Shown in pieces: positions 1 to 12,592 of a stretch of 64,000 nucleotides of DNA; within the stretch, counting starts at the first letter, position 1; every line of letters begins with the position of its first letter. The notes below the pieces were generated by a model. That model was given only the letters and a program-made list of their open reading frames with translations. It ran no database searches and was not told where the DNA came from. The stretch comes from Rhodocollybia butyracea (lineage: Eukaryota > Basidiomycota > Agaricomycetes > Agaricales > Omphalotaceae). The stretch lies in assembly GCA_015501585.1 (NCBI GenBank), contig JADNRY010000118.1, positions 62,001 to 126,000 on the forward strand, read 5' to 3'. Position numbers and translations under genes: made by a program.

Positions 1-362
1 GCACTATAGGACTCACCATCGGGATATGGCGGCACTCAATGGCAGCTTGGTCCGTAAAGGCACACGGGGAGAGAGTATATTGATTCTCTTGATAGAGTCT
101 GGGGCTATCTTTTGCGCAATTCAGTCCTTGTATATCATAATCCTTGGGCTGCATGCATCTGGCGTTATAAATTCACGGTGGCCAGCGGAAATTACGGTAG
201 CCCTTCTTGCCGTTGCATCTGTGGGTGTACCAATACCTATACAACAGTAGTTTACATTGATTCTTCGTTGTTTAGGCCTGTTATCCTGTTACAGTGATTA
301 CTCTGGTTCCCAGGTGTCAGAGCAGTGACGTACCCTACGTGAACAGTAGTGGGTGGCGTTGA
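1..362 (+). CDS. Multi-pass membrane protein, copy A (3' end only)
   Basis: This is the last part of the first gene of the tandem membrane-protein family; the rest lies left of the window. By alignment with copies C and D, an acceptor AG at 8-9 opens exon 5 (10-220), a GT-AG intron spans 221-275, and exon 6 (276-362) ends in TGA at 360-362. Exon 5 encodes the family loop 'RKGTRGESILILLIESGA', followed by a hydrophobic helix. Exon 6 starts with 'ACYPVTVITLV' and ends 'SGWR', the short C-terminal type shared with C and D. The visible exons are open. Whether the complete gene is intact is unknown. The function is not established; the family is seen only as seven- or eight-helix membrane proteins of basidiomycetes. 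Confidence 0.75.
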
Positions 363-1754
363 GTACGTCCTACAACTTGTAGTCAATAAATTCTACTTTC
401 TAAAAGTTCCTGTCGCTCATCTCAGTATCAGCAAGCGTTAAACAATTTAACAAAGGCTCCTTTGAAGTTGCGTTAGGCTGGTTGCAACTTCCCACTGCTA
501 GATGACCTCTTTGCCCAAACTTGAGAAAAATTATGGCACTATCTGCGCTCTTGAACTAATGATTATGCAGTGACGAGTGCAACAACGTTATGCGTCAGAT
601 CACTGTTGACGCAGCCTTAGCAAACTTGATTTGCGCGAAGAGTTGGTAAGAGCTCTGTTGGATTGTTATGTGAGGTTGTAGTCGTACACAGCTACACAGC
701 GCAGAAGTGAGCTATGTGAATTTTAGTGGTTCCTATATCGAGTTCGAAGCAAATGGCATCGCCTTGATATTCTCTCTGCCACGCTGACTATTCATTGAAA
801 GCAAAAGTACTTCGTAGTAGACGGACTGCTAAGTAGTTGAGGCTGGAGAAAGAAGAAATAAACTGTATCTCCCCGCCAAACATACCAGGCGTAAAAATCA
901 AACTTAAAGTACCCCGATCAACAATGATAATTGCATCAAACTGCAGCTGGATGCTCAATTCACCCTTCGGCGGACAGTTCACCTGATTCTTCTTGTTCTT
1001 CCATGTGCGCAGCGCCAACTCCATCGTGGCTGACCTATGAACCGATCCGCATGAGCAATGACGGGCGCAATGGTTCCTGTATCGCCAATAAATGCCTTGG
1101 CGTCCAATTTTGCAGTATTTTGAGGATATGGAGGTAGAAGCAAGCGAGACAAGTTTCCGGATGGCGGTTTTTCCTCAGCCTGGTGAAAAGAAGGGGTTTT
1201 TCTGACTGTAGATGCTTTGGCCCGATTAGAGTCCAGTTCTGGGCGCGATCGAAGGAGATCGGAGGAACTTGGATCCTGCAATGGAAACATAGTGTTTCAG
1301 GAAGGGATGAGCAAGCTCCCGCTTCTATTAGACTGATTCCATAAACACAGAGTAAATTTTAGCCGCACCTAAGCCTGTACCTAAGTATAATTGAACAGTG
1401 TTAACGAAGCATCCGCGCGTTGGTCTCCAGAAGGAGAGGGACCACCAAAAAGACTCTGGGATGTCAAACTCGTAAGAGCGGAGGTCTGAGGAATAATACT
1501 GTATGTTCAGAAATATCAACTCAGAGGCTCCATGATATGCTCACAATCCAATCCATTGAACCCTCCTGATACTCGCTGGAGCAAAACAAAGCCAGAAAAC
1601 GGTTCGAGGTCAAGAAATTTTGGACATCGATCCTCAATAACTGTCATGGGATGCGAGCAGCATTCAACTCATCCAGTACACACCTCGGTAGCGAGAAGAG
1701 GGGGCAAACTCATACTCTCACATAATTTGCTTCATCGGGGATCAACGCAAGTTC
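363..1754. other. Intergenic A-B, first part: no supported gene
   Basis: I see no convincing gene. Two stretches recur in the flank behind copy B: 660-780 resembles 14610-14760, and 1000-1140 resembles 19340-19480 (shared 'tttgaggatatgg'). Both appear to be pieces of the duplicated unit. Short frames here are not shared between copies. Confidence 0.6.
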
Positions 1755-2430
1755 ACTGAAGATTAAGGAGTGGAACTTGTATCTCCTCTCACTCTGATTG
1801 TGATCGTATCGTAAATTTCTCTCTACACCAGTGACCATAGCCATGGCCTAGTGAATGATGGGTGAAAGTCATGATTATACCTTGACGGCAACATCCAGCA
1901 GGAATATAGGAACGAGTGTTGTACTGGCAGCCACTTGAAATGACTGCAAAAGGCATCCATAGGTTGCCTAGGGCGACCCTAAAAAATGAATAGCGAGCTT
2001 GATCAATTGAGGTAGAGTGCAAGGAGAGCACACCTACTGGACCTCTGTATGAGGATCTTCAGAGATCGACATTGGGCTTCGAGAAGTACCATTCTAAGTA
2101 TTACTGGCTAAGACTCGACTCGAACCATGCAGAATGCCTTTCTGCCGAGAACAAGACCCATGAACAGCTCTGGATAGGCTGGGGACAGAATGGGTGTCAA
2201 TGAGATAAGGCTAAACTGAATCGCTGGTGGGAACGAGCGGTAAGGTCATGATGAGCCCTTGGGGAAATGTGAGCACTCGGGCGCTTGCCGCAATGGCATT
2301 TTGGGTGGAAGCGCAGTAATTGGGACTTACGCTTGCGTAAGTGGTTGCTGAGAACTTGAGTTTCTGAAAGGATCATGCCTGTGTACTTTTGGTAGTCGCT
2401 ACCGCCGAATGGGCTGAGGTTCAAGAGATG
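1755..2430. repeat. Duplicated flank block alpha, copy 1
   Basis: This stretch resembles 13646-14300, 30535-31300 and 35395-36250. All share a core of the type 'CTTCCACCCAAAATGCC' (read on the - strand) and start near a 'TCTCACTCTGATTGTGATCG' motif. On the - strand a frame begins 'LSPFGGSDY', matching 'LSPFGDNDF' and 'LSPFGGNDS' in other copies. Indels between copies are not multiples of three, so a living gene is doubtful. It may be a decayed minus-strand gene or a noncoding part of the tandem unit. Confidence 0.6.
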
Positions 2431-3959
2431 TATGTACTATGGTTGTTAGGGATATGATCTGCACAGGGATATGCAAAATTTCGAAAACTATGTGTTATAA
2501 CCTGTTCCCGTAGCTCGTTCCCTTTCATTATTTTTTAGTGAGTAGTTTAGATACATTACTCAAGCTCTGGCTGTATTTTATGGAGCTACTTAAGATAGAA
2601 ATAGAATGCGAAACGAAAATGTAATGATGAACTGAATTTTTTGCCATCAAATCCTCAGGAACATGTACTGGTTGTACACGGAAGGTCTTGAGAGGTGAGA
2701 AGCCCAAAGGGAATACATTTAAGAGCTTATTTCCAGCATATGATAGAACTGCGTTGAGGTGCAAGACCATGGTGAAGGAAAAGTCGATGGAAAAGCGGGC
2801 GGAAATTGCCGCTAAGCGCCCATTTGCATATCTCTAATTTTCACTCGGAAGTCGCCCGAGACCACCAGTAAAATGATTAAAAATACTGGAAACTCAACAC
2901 GAGGACTCTGCAGTATTAAGAGCTACTCTGTCCCCTCAAATTTACAGTATCTTTAGTTGTTGCAAAGTTATTAGCGATTTGCCGAAAAGTTGCTTATCTC
3001 TAACAACCATAGTACAGCTGAAGCTCTGAGGATGTGCATTCTAGCAAAGGGATTCAATTGTGCCTTGAAAAGTCGTTAACTTACTGTGAGTCGCAGTGAG
3101 GAAAGAGAGGCATTGTCGTGACTGGGGTGAGATGAGAACGACGGTGGATTTACTGTTGAGATTGCTTTGCGGATTCAAAGGGCGCAAATTCTGACCAGTT
3201 GACAACCGTCTATTTCCACGTTGTAAAGGGTGTTAAAGAAATGCCGAAATATACCTGTTGCATGTACAAATCACTTAGCTAAAGATTCGACCTTGTATAT
3301 ACACTCGATCCCTGCATGCCACGCATCTCGGTTCAGCCACATTTTTGCCCATGATCACCTACGATTATGCACCAGCACAGCCTGGACTTCACACTCTATG
3401 TCTTCGGTTGTTCAGACATGTCTTAGGCAGCAATTGTCTACGAGTATTTGCAACAGATTATATGATTTTCATGGATTGGTGAGTTTTCAATAGAAGCGGT
3501 GGATCTGGAGGAAGAACACGGACGTCTTTAAAGAGCTTAACGAAAGGAGATGTACTGCGGTCAGGGACAGAAATTGACATCAGCACAGCCACAGGGCAAT
3601 TGCTAAGCTCATTTCGGTCTTTCGTTCTATCACGTTCTACTCCGGTTCTCCTGCATCTTCCAAAAGATTATTAGGTTAAGCCTCTGCTTACGAAGTATCC
3701 AAGGCACGAACCATTAAAGAGGTTGAGGATAACTTGAAGTCAGGGTTGGCCTCCCTTGGTGACCACTGACATGTGCCTAGTGATACTGCGGTCCATCCAT
3801 GTGCCTTTCTACCATCTTCATAAAAGATGGGTAATCCTTGCTTGTACAAACTCTTCATTCGGTAGATCTCCAGCATCATTCGCTCAATACCCCCCCATCC
3901 TTGGACCTACAGCAATGCTACAGGCTACGCAAGTCAGTTCGAACACGCTTTCAGAGCAA
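2431..3959. other. Intergenic A-B, second part: no supported gene
   Basis: No supported gene. The stretch 3150-3800 is a diverged version of the regions 31440-32000 and 36240-36900 that precede copies D and E, so it belongs to the duplicated unit. Confidence 0.55.
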
Positions 3960-4172
3960 ACGGCACACGGAGAAACAGAATCAGATCTCGGTTCTGAAAG
4001 CTGTTGGTTGTTACCGACGATTCCGGCTCATCTCCAAATGCTTCTATCACCATACATCACCATAGTCATGTTATTTTGTGCTACGAGCAATTATGATTAC
4101 GAGGTCGCTCACCATCTACTCATAATGCTGTATATGTGCTACAGCCTATTGCGTGATACTGGCTGCCAATAG
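3960..4172 (+). other. Conserved short reading frame upstream of copy B (start lost)
   Basis: This is a + strand frame of about 65 codons related to 32230-32439 and 43888-44100. Shared residues include 'QMLLSPYITI' and 'MLYM'. The other two copies start with ATG-GATCC, whereas this copy has a small change at that site and no ATG, so it may be dead. It lies about 240 bp upstream of the copy B start codon. No domain is recognised. It could be a small protein, an upstream exon, or a residual open frame from duplication. Confidence 0.35.
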
Positions 4173-4300
4173 AATTCTTTTCATCCATTTAACTTTCCCT
4201 TACCAACTGATCTAAACTCCCAACTCACTCTGCCGTATCTAGCTGTCTTTCATTGATCGTCTCCAAATATCCATACGCCTCGCAATTTGTATACATAATA

Positions 4301-4314
4301 GCGCAGGTTTTGTT
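4301..4314 (+). promoter_or_regulatory. Conserved upstream motif of the membrane-protein family (copy B)
   Basis: The string GCGCAGGTTTTGTT lies 100-113 bp before the ATG, directly after an A/T-rich 'ATACATAATA'. The same arrangement occurs before copies D (32588) and E (44262). The position and the preceding TATA-like sequence suggest a core promoter; this is inferred from conservation only. Confidence 0.4.
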
Positions 4315-4413
4315 CACAAAACCCTCCAAGTTCTAGTTCGGGAGGTGGAGTTGAAATTTTTTGCGACATTCCCCTTCAAGTTCATTCGTTTTCATTGTCC
4401 CACCTTTGTTTGA

Positions 4414-5700
4414 ATGGGTCCCGAAGAGCAACAGCTGATATCCGCAGAGGCTGAGGCGTTGCTATTTGCTATTGCCCCTCTGATGGTTATTCTAACCGGT
4501 TATGGTGCGTCAACGGAAGTCAGAGGTATACCTCGCTAACAATTAAGCTCCAGGAACAATTCTTTTAGGCTTTGTGATCGCCATTCGATCTCTGACTATG
4601 TGCATTTTGGTTTATTTATTCAATTTACCTTCCATTGATCACTATTGCTTTCACTAGAACAGAATCTTTGGGGCGCCCACAAACTGTCCTTCTCGTCTGT
4701 TTAGTGACCATTGTCCTTTGCTTCACCTGGACTGTTTTTGACAATGGAGGAGGGCTTTTGATGACCGATTGGCTTATATTTATGGAAACGTTACAACAAG
4801 GAATCGTTGCTCATGTCCAGGCTGCTGACAAGAAAATTATGATATGGCAGTATCTCTCTGATTGGCCAGCTACAATCCTTGCAAGTCTTACGTATATTAC
4901 TCATGGATCTTCATCTTACGTTTGGTATCCAACACAGCTTCTCTTGAGTGATGGAATTGTAGTGTGGAGAGCAGTGAGTTTGTTTCGGCATGACCGATTT
5001 TGAAGGTCCATTCTTGTGATACTTATGGCTGTCAACATTGGTGCGTGATGTGACCTGGACCCTAGTAGCTGGTAACTCTGATTGGTAAATGCAGGCATAA
5101 ATGTAGCGGATTGTATCTGGTCCGATCTCCAGTTTCAATACAAGGCTGCCATTTTGGATTGGCTTTCGACTATACTTTCCTTGGTGGTGAATATGGTTGC
5201 TACCATGTTATTTGCCTATAAAGCTTGGTAGGACATCTTCATGACTGGATAGTATAATTTTCTCATTTTCAGGATGCACTATATACAGGAATTATCATCG
5301 GGATATCGCAGGACTCAGTGGAAGCTTGAGCCGTAAAGGTGCACGAGCAGAGAGTATACTGACTCTCTTGATAGAATCTGGGGCTATGTTTTGCACAATT
5401 CAGGCTATATACATTGTGATTACTGTGCTAGATTCATACAACATCATAACTTCGCAGTGGCTCCTGGTAACTATTGAGGCCATAACTGGTGTTGCCGCCG
5501 TGAGTGTTGTTCCTTCTACTGACAATATCTCTATGCTAAACACATTCAATGCTCAGGCATGTTATCCTGTTTCAGTGATTATCCTCATTCACAAGGACAA
5601 TACAGCACTTCCCGCAACCTATAGCGATGAGAGGCACACCCAAAATGAACATATCATCAGTACAATCGTTGATTCAAATGGAATAGTAATGAGTGTGTGA
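4414..5700 (+). pseudogene. Multi-pass membrane protein, copy B, disabled
   Basis: Second copy of the tandem family. Exons by homology: 4414-4504, 4554-4880, 4938-5040, 5095-5227, 5289-5499 and 5557-5700. The protein begins 'MGPEEQQLISAEAEALLFA', followed by a first helix, and carries the family signature 'LLLSDGIVVWRA' at the start of exon 3. Two lesions are visible. Exon 2 is out of phase (327 nt, where C, E and F all leave remainder 2 modulo 3), so the first half reaches a TAG near helix 2. In exon 3 the usual Trp codon is TGA at 5001-5003. The second intron (4881-4937) has a GC donor, GCAAGT. The C terminus is the long type ('VIILIHKDN...STIVDSNGIV'), as in E and F. A duplicated hAT insertion begins 290 bp downstream. 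Confidence 0.8.
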
Positions 5701-5990
5701 GATGGGTTATTGCTTGATGGATATGCAAGTTAGCTACTCTATATCTTACTTAAATCAATACTTACTTATCCTTGACCAGGCAGTCTAACTTCTCTCGTTT
5801 GTGGTTTTTAGCTTATTACTTACTTCTGTTATTGAGTTTGCATATCTACAGCCTGTTTAATTTCCATGTTTGTGTTTCCGACTTGGTCGAAGTGACTTGA
5901 ATCCCATTCGAGTCAGCATTCAATTCCAAATTCGGTACACAACACTACATTGGAATTTGTTTCCCCTGCAAGTTTGTTGGGGATTGTAGC
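5701..5990. other. 3' flank of copy B up to the hAT insertion
   Basis: Short intergenic stretch without a gene. Bases 5983-5990 (ATTGTAGC) form the left copy of the hAT target duplication; the right copy is ATTGTAGG at 13644-13651. The flank continues beyond the element at 13646. Confidence 0.6.
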
Positions 5991-6251
5991 CTCAGGTAAA
6001 GATGGACACAAGTCCCGGTTCCGGTAACCGGCGACCGGAACCACAGGTAACCGGGACCATAATATGCCAACCGGCAACCGGCATAATACCCGTGAGAACA
6101 GGTACCTGGACCGGCCGGTATTTTAACAGGTATACCTGCAGGTACCTGCCACCGGCACAGGTCACAGGTACCTGTAGCAAACAGGCATGACAGAGCAGCA
6201 GTAGTATAGATAATCTTGATACATAAGACAAAAAAATGAATACTATAGATA

Positions 6252-9232
6252 TTATGTTTGAAACCACTCCAGATCATCAGAATAACTCTCTTCTTCTTGC
6301 AGAAGAGTTTTCCCTTTTCGCCTACTTTTTAAATCACAAAAATAGTCTAAGACAAGGTCTTCAGGTACAAGGCCAGCATGAAACCACGAATGAAGCACCA
6401 TGAGACAACGTAGGGCAGAAAAGGAAAGGTTATGGCGCCGTTTGGTTACCTGAGCACCACCATGCGAGAAGAGGCGTTCAACGTCTGTTGAAGTAGCTAA
6501 AAGATAATTAACCAGCGAAGCTATCAAGCAAAGATAAAAAATACCTGGGGCACTGAGATAATCCAACCCCATACGTGCAAGGGCCCCGCGAGGAGTGATT
6601 TTGGCACCTGGGGAATCAAGGCGGGAAACCCAAAACTTTATTGGATCAGTGTCAGCATCGTTGGGACTGGCAAGATAAGACTCCAAAACATCTTTGGCAT
6701 TAGTTTGGCCAAACTTGTCAAGTTCACGAAAAAGGTCTTCCATTTCCTAACAAACAATGAATCACACACGAGAACTCATTAAAACACCAGACAACTTACT
6801 GAATCTTGAACTGTAGATGACACGGATGAACGAAGATAGGAAGGGTCAATAGTGGGTTCATAGATATTCTTCCATTCATCCTGAAGAACCAATTTTGCAG
6901 TTTCAATCCACTCAGGCTTCCATTGTTGTGAGTGAAAATAAGTAAGTTTGTACTTCGGATGCAGGACTGTGATATAAAGATCAATGAACGAAATTAAGAT
7001 AATAAAAAAGTCTTACACATACACATGCGATACATTTTTGAGTCATCAGTCTTTGAATAGTACTTGTTGAGAATTGCACGGGCTTTAGCAGCGGAGGCAT
7101 GAATAATAGGAGGTAAACCAAACTGGGCAAGAAGTTTTTTCAGGTGTTCATCAAGAAGATCAATGAGAGGAATGCAGTCTGCGACAAGGGGTGGGCAGAA
7201 TAAGACATTCGTGTAGTAACATGTTGAAATTTCTAGGGAAAGCATTAAGAAGAGTTAAAATCAAAGACCAAAACACAACAGTTACCTTGAGCATGGGCTT
7301 TAAGAGCTCAAGCAACTCCCACTCTTGTGGAGACAGTTTGAGTGGTCCAATACACCCTGTCCCCTTCTTATGCTTCTCTTTACTCAGGAGACAATCAAGT
7401 GCTGGTCTCAACTGCGAGACACATTCAATAACTTGATACATGGAATTCCAGCGTGTATCCACGGGACAAATCATTTTCTGTGGTTTGATCTTTGTATCAT
7501 TGCATGTCTGAATAAGTTCTTGTTGAAGGGGATCACTGTTTCGAATCTTGATACCAAGCTTGCAAAGCTGTCCCCAAGGAGGATCAATATGAGAGATTCA
7601 GAATTTTAAAAAAAATACACAGACCTTGCGAAGAGTTGTGCGCCCTTTAACCAAATCATCTTCTGTTAAGGCTGATACTTCACTAAGATTGGCACTAAGT
7701 TCCTCAATAACCTCCCAGTCCCAGCTTCATGTTCATCAGTCTCATTATCCAGCACTTCATCGTCTTCAGGTAGCTCCTCCTCTGTATCGCTCACCAAATT
7801 TTCTTCAGATACCAACTCCATGAGAGTGCCAGCATAGTTGGCCTTCCTCGCCTTCTTCGAGGAATCAAAGAGTGACAGGAATGCTTTAACACACAGGTTA
7901 AGAATGTGCTCAAAGCACCAAATCTGATACTCAGTCCCAACAGTAGCATCAGCGGGAAGGTGCTCAGGAAGTCTCTTGAGTAGAGAGTCGTTATTGGAGG
8001 CATTATCCATGGCCATGGCCAAGATATAGCAAACAAGGCCAGAAGACTTCAGTGAATTGGCGACTTTCTCCGCCAGGTAGTCTCCTGTATGTGCACAATT
8101 TAATCTTAAAAACATTGAATTAGCTTAGTACAAGAAATCCTCGAAAAGGCATACCAATAGCAGTCAAGCACAATGCTCTTGATCTCATCGCCCTTTAAAT
8201 AAGTAACACAAACACCAAGAATAGACATAACACTCAGAGAGGACCACCCATCAAGTTGTAAGTGTTTGTGTCCAACAACTGAAGCCAACTCCTACAGAAC
8301 ATGTTTCTGAGCGATTTTGAACACATTTTGAATGTCACGGCGATGGTCTTCCTGCCGGGAATTGCAACGTTGGCGTTCATCATAAGTAATTGCTCCCTAT
8401 ATGGAACATCTTCAACTATCTTCATTGGCTGTGAATTGCAGGCACACCACTTAACAATAAGCAGGCAAAGTTTACCTTCACTATAAGTTGATCCGCCAGC
8501 AAACATCTGAATTGTGAGTTGTCCTTGGGCTTCAGCATCTGCTTCTGTGCTGCATCGGTCACAGTGCCGTTTGAAATTACTCATGCTATTCGTGGTGGCA
8601 TGCACGCGATACAACCGTGTCCGGAAAACTGAGAGATCATTAGCTTGACAAAATAAGAAGCAAAATGGAAACTAGAGGACAAATCCAATAGCTCCACTGA
8701 GGCAAAAGGACGAATCCAGATGCGCAAGGAAAGGACAGATCCAGTCCAAAATTAAAATAAAATAAATGCTCACTCTTTGCAGTGAAACAGGTAGTGGACC
8801 ACAACAGGATCCGTGTCATTGATAGAGGGTGCATGATAAAGTGTTTGTAATATTCTGAGCTCCAGGATGCACACTGAAGCGCTGCAAACTATGAGCGTGA
8901 ATGCCTTGAAACTAATGAAAAGCGAAGATGAGCGTACCTAAAATTTCCTCATCAGTAAGACCTTCCTGAAAGGTTGCCTTGAAGTCTTGAGCACATTGAA
9001 CGATAGTTTTTGGGGGTTGTTTCACTCGCTTAGAGCGATGGCCAGTCGGCGTAACAATTTGGATATCGGACTCATCGTCACTTGGTGAGGCAGCTGCAGC
9101 AGAACGCTTAGAAGGAAGAGAGGATGGTGTAGTTGTTGCTCAAGAAGATGGAGTAGGCGGAGCTGAAGAAGAGGGAGCAGACCCGCCAGTCAACCTGCCT
9201 ATAGGACCCCTTTTGCGGGTGTGTCGTGCCAT
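6252..9232 (-). pseudogene. hAT family transposase (hAT 1), probably disabled
   Basis: The enzyme would cut and paste the surrounding element. In order on the - strand: a basic Ser/Pro-rich N terminus ('MARHTRKRGPIGRL'), a BED-type zinc finger split by an intron ('HYLFHCKE' ... 'SNFKRHCDRC', about 8560-8790), an RNase-H-like core with 'LDGWSS' (about 8250) and 'MDNASNND' (about 8005), 'CFEHILNL', 'DTRWNS' (about 7450), and the C-terminal dimerisation domain containing 'TSTDVERLFSHGGAQV' (6380-6500). The C-terminal exon ends at 6252. Several short introns separate the pieces. Codon 31 after the natural ATG (9232) is TGA at 9142-9140, so the N terminus is broken unless a later start is used. 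Exon joins were not fully resolved. Confidence 0.75.
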
Positions 9233-9827
9233 TAGGAAAAAGAAGATAAGAGGAATATAACCAGAAAATATGGACCTTTATAACCAAAAAACCAAGTGCA
9301 TCACCTGCTGCCTAGCGTATCCGAAACCAAAGGACACCAAAAGGCCAGAGCCAGTGGTGAAGAAGACGAGAAGGCCGTAGCCAGCTTGTTGAGCAAGCAC
9401 ATGTGAAGGCTGGAGCCAGCACGCCCACAAGCATCACCCACAACATCAACGTGAAGGAGCAAAGAAATGTGCGAAGTTTTTGACACTCAAGGCCCGTTTG
9501 CCTTTAGCGCCCCGGTTCAGGTTAGACTGGCAGGTCCTGTGAATTTTAGACCTGTGACCTGCCGGTTGACCTGCTGACCGGTTGTGGCGCTAACTCTTCT
9601 TAAAGTCTACTTCCACCATCGCCACTGATCAAGCCCTTCTCGTCACCATCCACAGCCCACTAAAAGGTGATTGGACTTGTCCTCTTCACCACACCACTGG
9701 ATTCGTCCTTTCAGTGCTCATTGTCTCTCTGGCTTTGGCCTTACGAGACTTGTGGTTGCTGTAGTCTCCATCCCCGCCATTCGCTCTTTGTCTTTCCTTT
9801 CACTTCCTTTCTCTCATCGTTGGCGCA

Positions 9828-10643
9828 ATGTCTTCTTTATCCGATTCTTCATTGGCGGCCCACCTGGAACTCGAAGCATGGAATATCTTACATACTTACA
9901 TGACGTCTGAGATGTCCCTGGGGCAGGCTGAGGAACAGCTGAGAAATGTCTACGCTGGGACGCCGTCCTCATACAATCATTCACAGTGGAATCCTACCCT
10001 CATGGCTATTATGGAGGCCGAAGATATGGAGGACAAGTCTTACGCCGCCTTGCTCGCCAACATCAACTCCGAGATTGAGAATATTTCCTTCCAGGTCTTT
10101 GTCTTGCAGGTTCCTTCGCTTGGATTCTCCCCTCCATCCCCTCCACCTCTTCTTCCTGATTTTGTAGATCCCCAGGATTTGTTTTTGGATCGCAATCAAT
10201 CCCGTATGGCTTCGGATATATATTCCCCTCCAAGTGCGTTTTCCTCCACCGAAAATTCTTTCATTTCCAGTGTGCTGTACCCCGACTCTACCGCAAAGGC
10301 ATCTCCGGTGACTCCAGCAACTTCAAAAACAAAATTGACATTAAAAGAGTTTAGCGAGCGCAGGAGGAAAGAACGATTGAAGTTAGATGTTCAACCCCCC
10401 GCCCCAGTATCATTGGCTGAGGGGACTTCTGCATCTGGATCGTCTGCTTCGCTGTTCACTTCCTCTTTGACTGGTACATTAATCTTTGTTTCCTGTTTGA
10501 TGTCCTTGCTAATGTGTATCTGCAGATTTCTCCATTCAACCGTTATTAGGCCTAAAATCGGCCTAAGGCGTGTAACCGTACATTTTGACACTTTGTACGT
10601 GTTATACAATGCAATAAGAGAGTTATACGGAGCCCGAGCGTGA
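9828..10643 (+). CDS. Second, opposite-strand frame of hAT 1, tail replaced by R1
   Basis: A 271-codon + strand frame diverges from the transposase. The N-terminal part is acidic ('HLELEAWNILHTYMTSEMS', 'MAIMEAEDMEDKSYAALLA'). The middle is Ser/Pro-rich, and a short basic segment follows ('KEFSERRRKERLKLDV'). The R1 repeat begins near 10544, so roughly the last 30 codons are R1 sequence and the native C terminus is lost or lies beyond R1. An intron could remove this tail. I do not recognise the family. Some fungal hAT elements carry accessory genes, but nothing here shows what this one does. Confidence 0.5.
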   Translation: MSSLSDSSLAAHLELEAWNILHTYMTSEMSLGQAEEQLRNVYAGTPSSYNHSQWNPTLMAIMEAEDMEDKSYAALLANINSEIENISFQVFVLQVPSLGFSPPSPPPLLPDFVDPQDLFLDRNQSRMASDIYSPPSAFSSTENSFISSVLYPDSTAKASPVTPATSKTKLTLKEFSERRRKERLKLDVQPPAPVSLAEGTSASGSSASLFTSSLTGTLIFVSCLMSLLMCICRFLHSTVIRPKIGLRRVTVHFDTLYVLYNAIRELYGARA

Positions 10644-12592
10644 TAGCTGTTCCCGAGACAAAGAACTTAACAATAATACTCAGCGCGCCATGAAGGTACG
10701 CCCACAAGCATAGCCTAGAGCCAAGCTAGCGAGGATACCTGGGCTGCCCGGAGATGTAACACTAGATCGTCAATCTAGTTATACCCAAGAGTGCATACTC
10801 TCTAAACTACAGGACATCTTGAAGCGGGATAAGTACTAAGCCAACGCGTTACTCGAGGGAAGGAATTATGAGGGAAGGCATCCCTCGCACTAAGACCCCC
10901 AACGAGCTATGTTAAGATGTGGACTTTACAGTCCATAACAATGGACCAGAACAATCCCGAGGAAACCATAGAGATCTATTCGCGGCACCGGTTGCAACCG
11001 TGAGGATGGTAGAAACATGCTTAGCGGTCCTACGGAAAGCTACGTGCCGGGATAGCCTTGGCAAATCAAAACATTTGATCTTAGAAATCATACACAGAAG
11101 GTCTTATCTGTTAAAGCCCACTATCCGGAATCACTTGTACATACTCAGCGCAGTTGCTCGAGATTATCATAAGTGGTGTCGTTGGAAAGCTAGATAACAG
11201 GCCTTCTCGAGAGAATGTTAATCACACTCAGGATGGACAGAACTATCCGAGGAATAGAATGAAACTCACCCAAGGGAAACCGGGCAGCGAGTGATCATGA
11301 AGCGTAAAGGTACTCCTGACCCCGGAGAATTGTGGAGTAATTGGAGAAACCTCGCTCGGAGCAAAACACTCTAAAACTATGTTAATCCTCACGAAATCAT
11401 ATTTTACCTCTGATATATACCCAAGAATGGACTATTTCTTTATCGTGTGTACCATATATAGGCTGGAGTTTCCTTTCCGAGCCAGATTGCTCTGTTCCAC
11501 TCTCTTTCCATTTCTCTCTGTATCTGTTTCATCTATTTTCATATTAAACTCTCTCTACTCAGTATATAAGCCAGATATATTTATTCAATAAGACAAGTTA
11601 CTTGCCACCTCCCCTGTACGAGATTGGTTGTGTTCCTTCACCTCAGAGGATCTTTCCCTTGATTTGTATGTTAGGAAGTGAGCTCTGTAGAACGTCCTTG
11701 GGACTAGTACATGACGCTTCTCTACTTAACTACGAGTTGGTTGTTAGTTTCTTCACCTAGTAAGTAGCTGGTCACCTCTCTATGTGTTCCCGCGGAGAAG
11801 TGTTATTTGCTTCATGAAGTTGTTAGCCAGTCTCGATGCTTTACCGCGGAGTGACTGATAGTTTCTTCAAGGAGTTTGATTTACTGTCATATTACTTGCT
11901 TGGTGGAATTTGGCCTGTAATAGAATTTCACAAACTTCCTTTGGCCCACTTGAGAATCTGATCGAGTCTTGAGTGTGTGAGTTCCCTCGAACTCCAGATC
12001 AACCTTAAATCTAGTTGCTTCCTTAGAGGGGACGGTTTCTAGTAAGGAATTATTCGGCTCCAGAGTGAGGGTTCCTTAGTCGACTTCCCTGTGAAGTTAG
12101 GCGAGCCACTAAGATTGTGGTACGAGTTCCTAGTGATTAAGTTCACTCACAATATCGTAGCTTGGCCCAGAGTTTGGTCGAGGACTTTACAGTGTCACAG
12201 CAGCTAGTGCCAGAGTTTGCCTAGGAGAATCTTAGTTTTGTTGTATTGGTTTTGGTTTTGATTATTTGGTTTTGGACACATACACATTATTGGTTGTGGT
12301 TTGGTTATATTGATTCGGACATCCCGATGTTCCCTCGTACATATGTACACCCAGCTAAGCTTCCCTCGACTCAGTTCTAAGAGTTGTCCAAGCTTAGTTA
12401 CCCATGTTAACGCATCAGTCTTGAACCTGGAGCAACCGCGTGCATACCTCCGATACTATCAAACTTTCCCTCGGGGAATCTCTGACAACCCGCCCTCGCT
12501 CCCTTACATATCGATAGTCTGGTTAGGTGCGGTAGTGTTTTTGTTAGGTTGTTTTATAGCACCTTTCACACACCTACACATAAATACCCAAA
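10544..12592. repeat. R1 repeat, copy 1 (about 2.05 kb)
   Basis: The sequence runs from 'ATTAGGCCTAAAATCGG' to 'TAAATACCCAAA' and is shared with 14791-18653 and 54077-59563. No transposase or polymerase is encoded. It contains a TATA-like TATATAAG at 11563 followed by 'TTCAATAAGA', which would suit a long LTR or a non-autonomous LTR element, but neither TG/CA ends nor a clear target duplication are visible here. A 92-codon frame (10919-11197) is open in this copy and in copy 3 but broken in copy 2, with differences that look like CpG decay and not coding constraint. Confidence 0.7.

Noticed and set aside
4590..4680. A small intron in exon 2 to rescue copies B and D
   Set aside because: The copies C, E and F read straight through, and none of the candidate GT donors is in the phase required by the downstream frame.
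10919..11197. Reading frame open in R1 copies 1 and 3 (10919 and 54454)
   Set aside because: About a dozen residues differ in 92, mainly through CpG transitions, and copy 2 has a stop. This is not a pattern of protein constraint.
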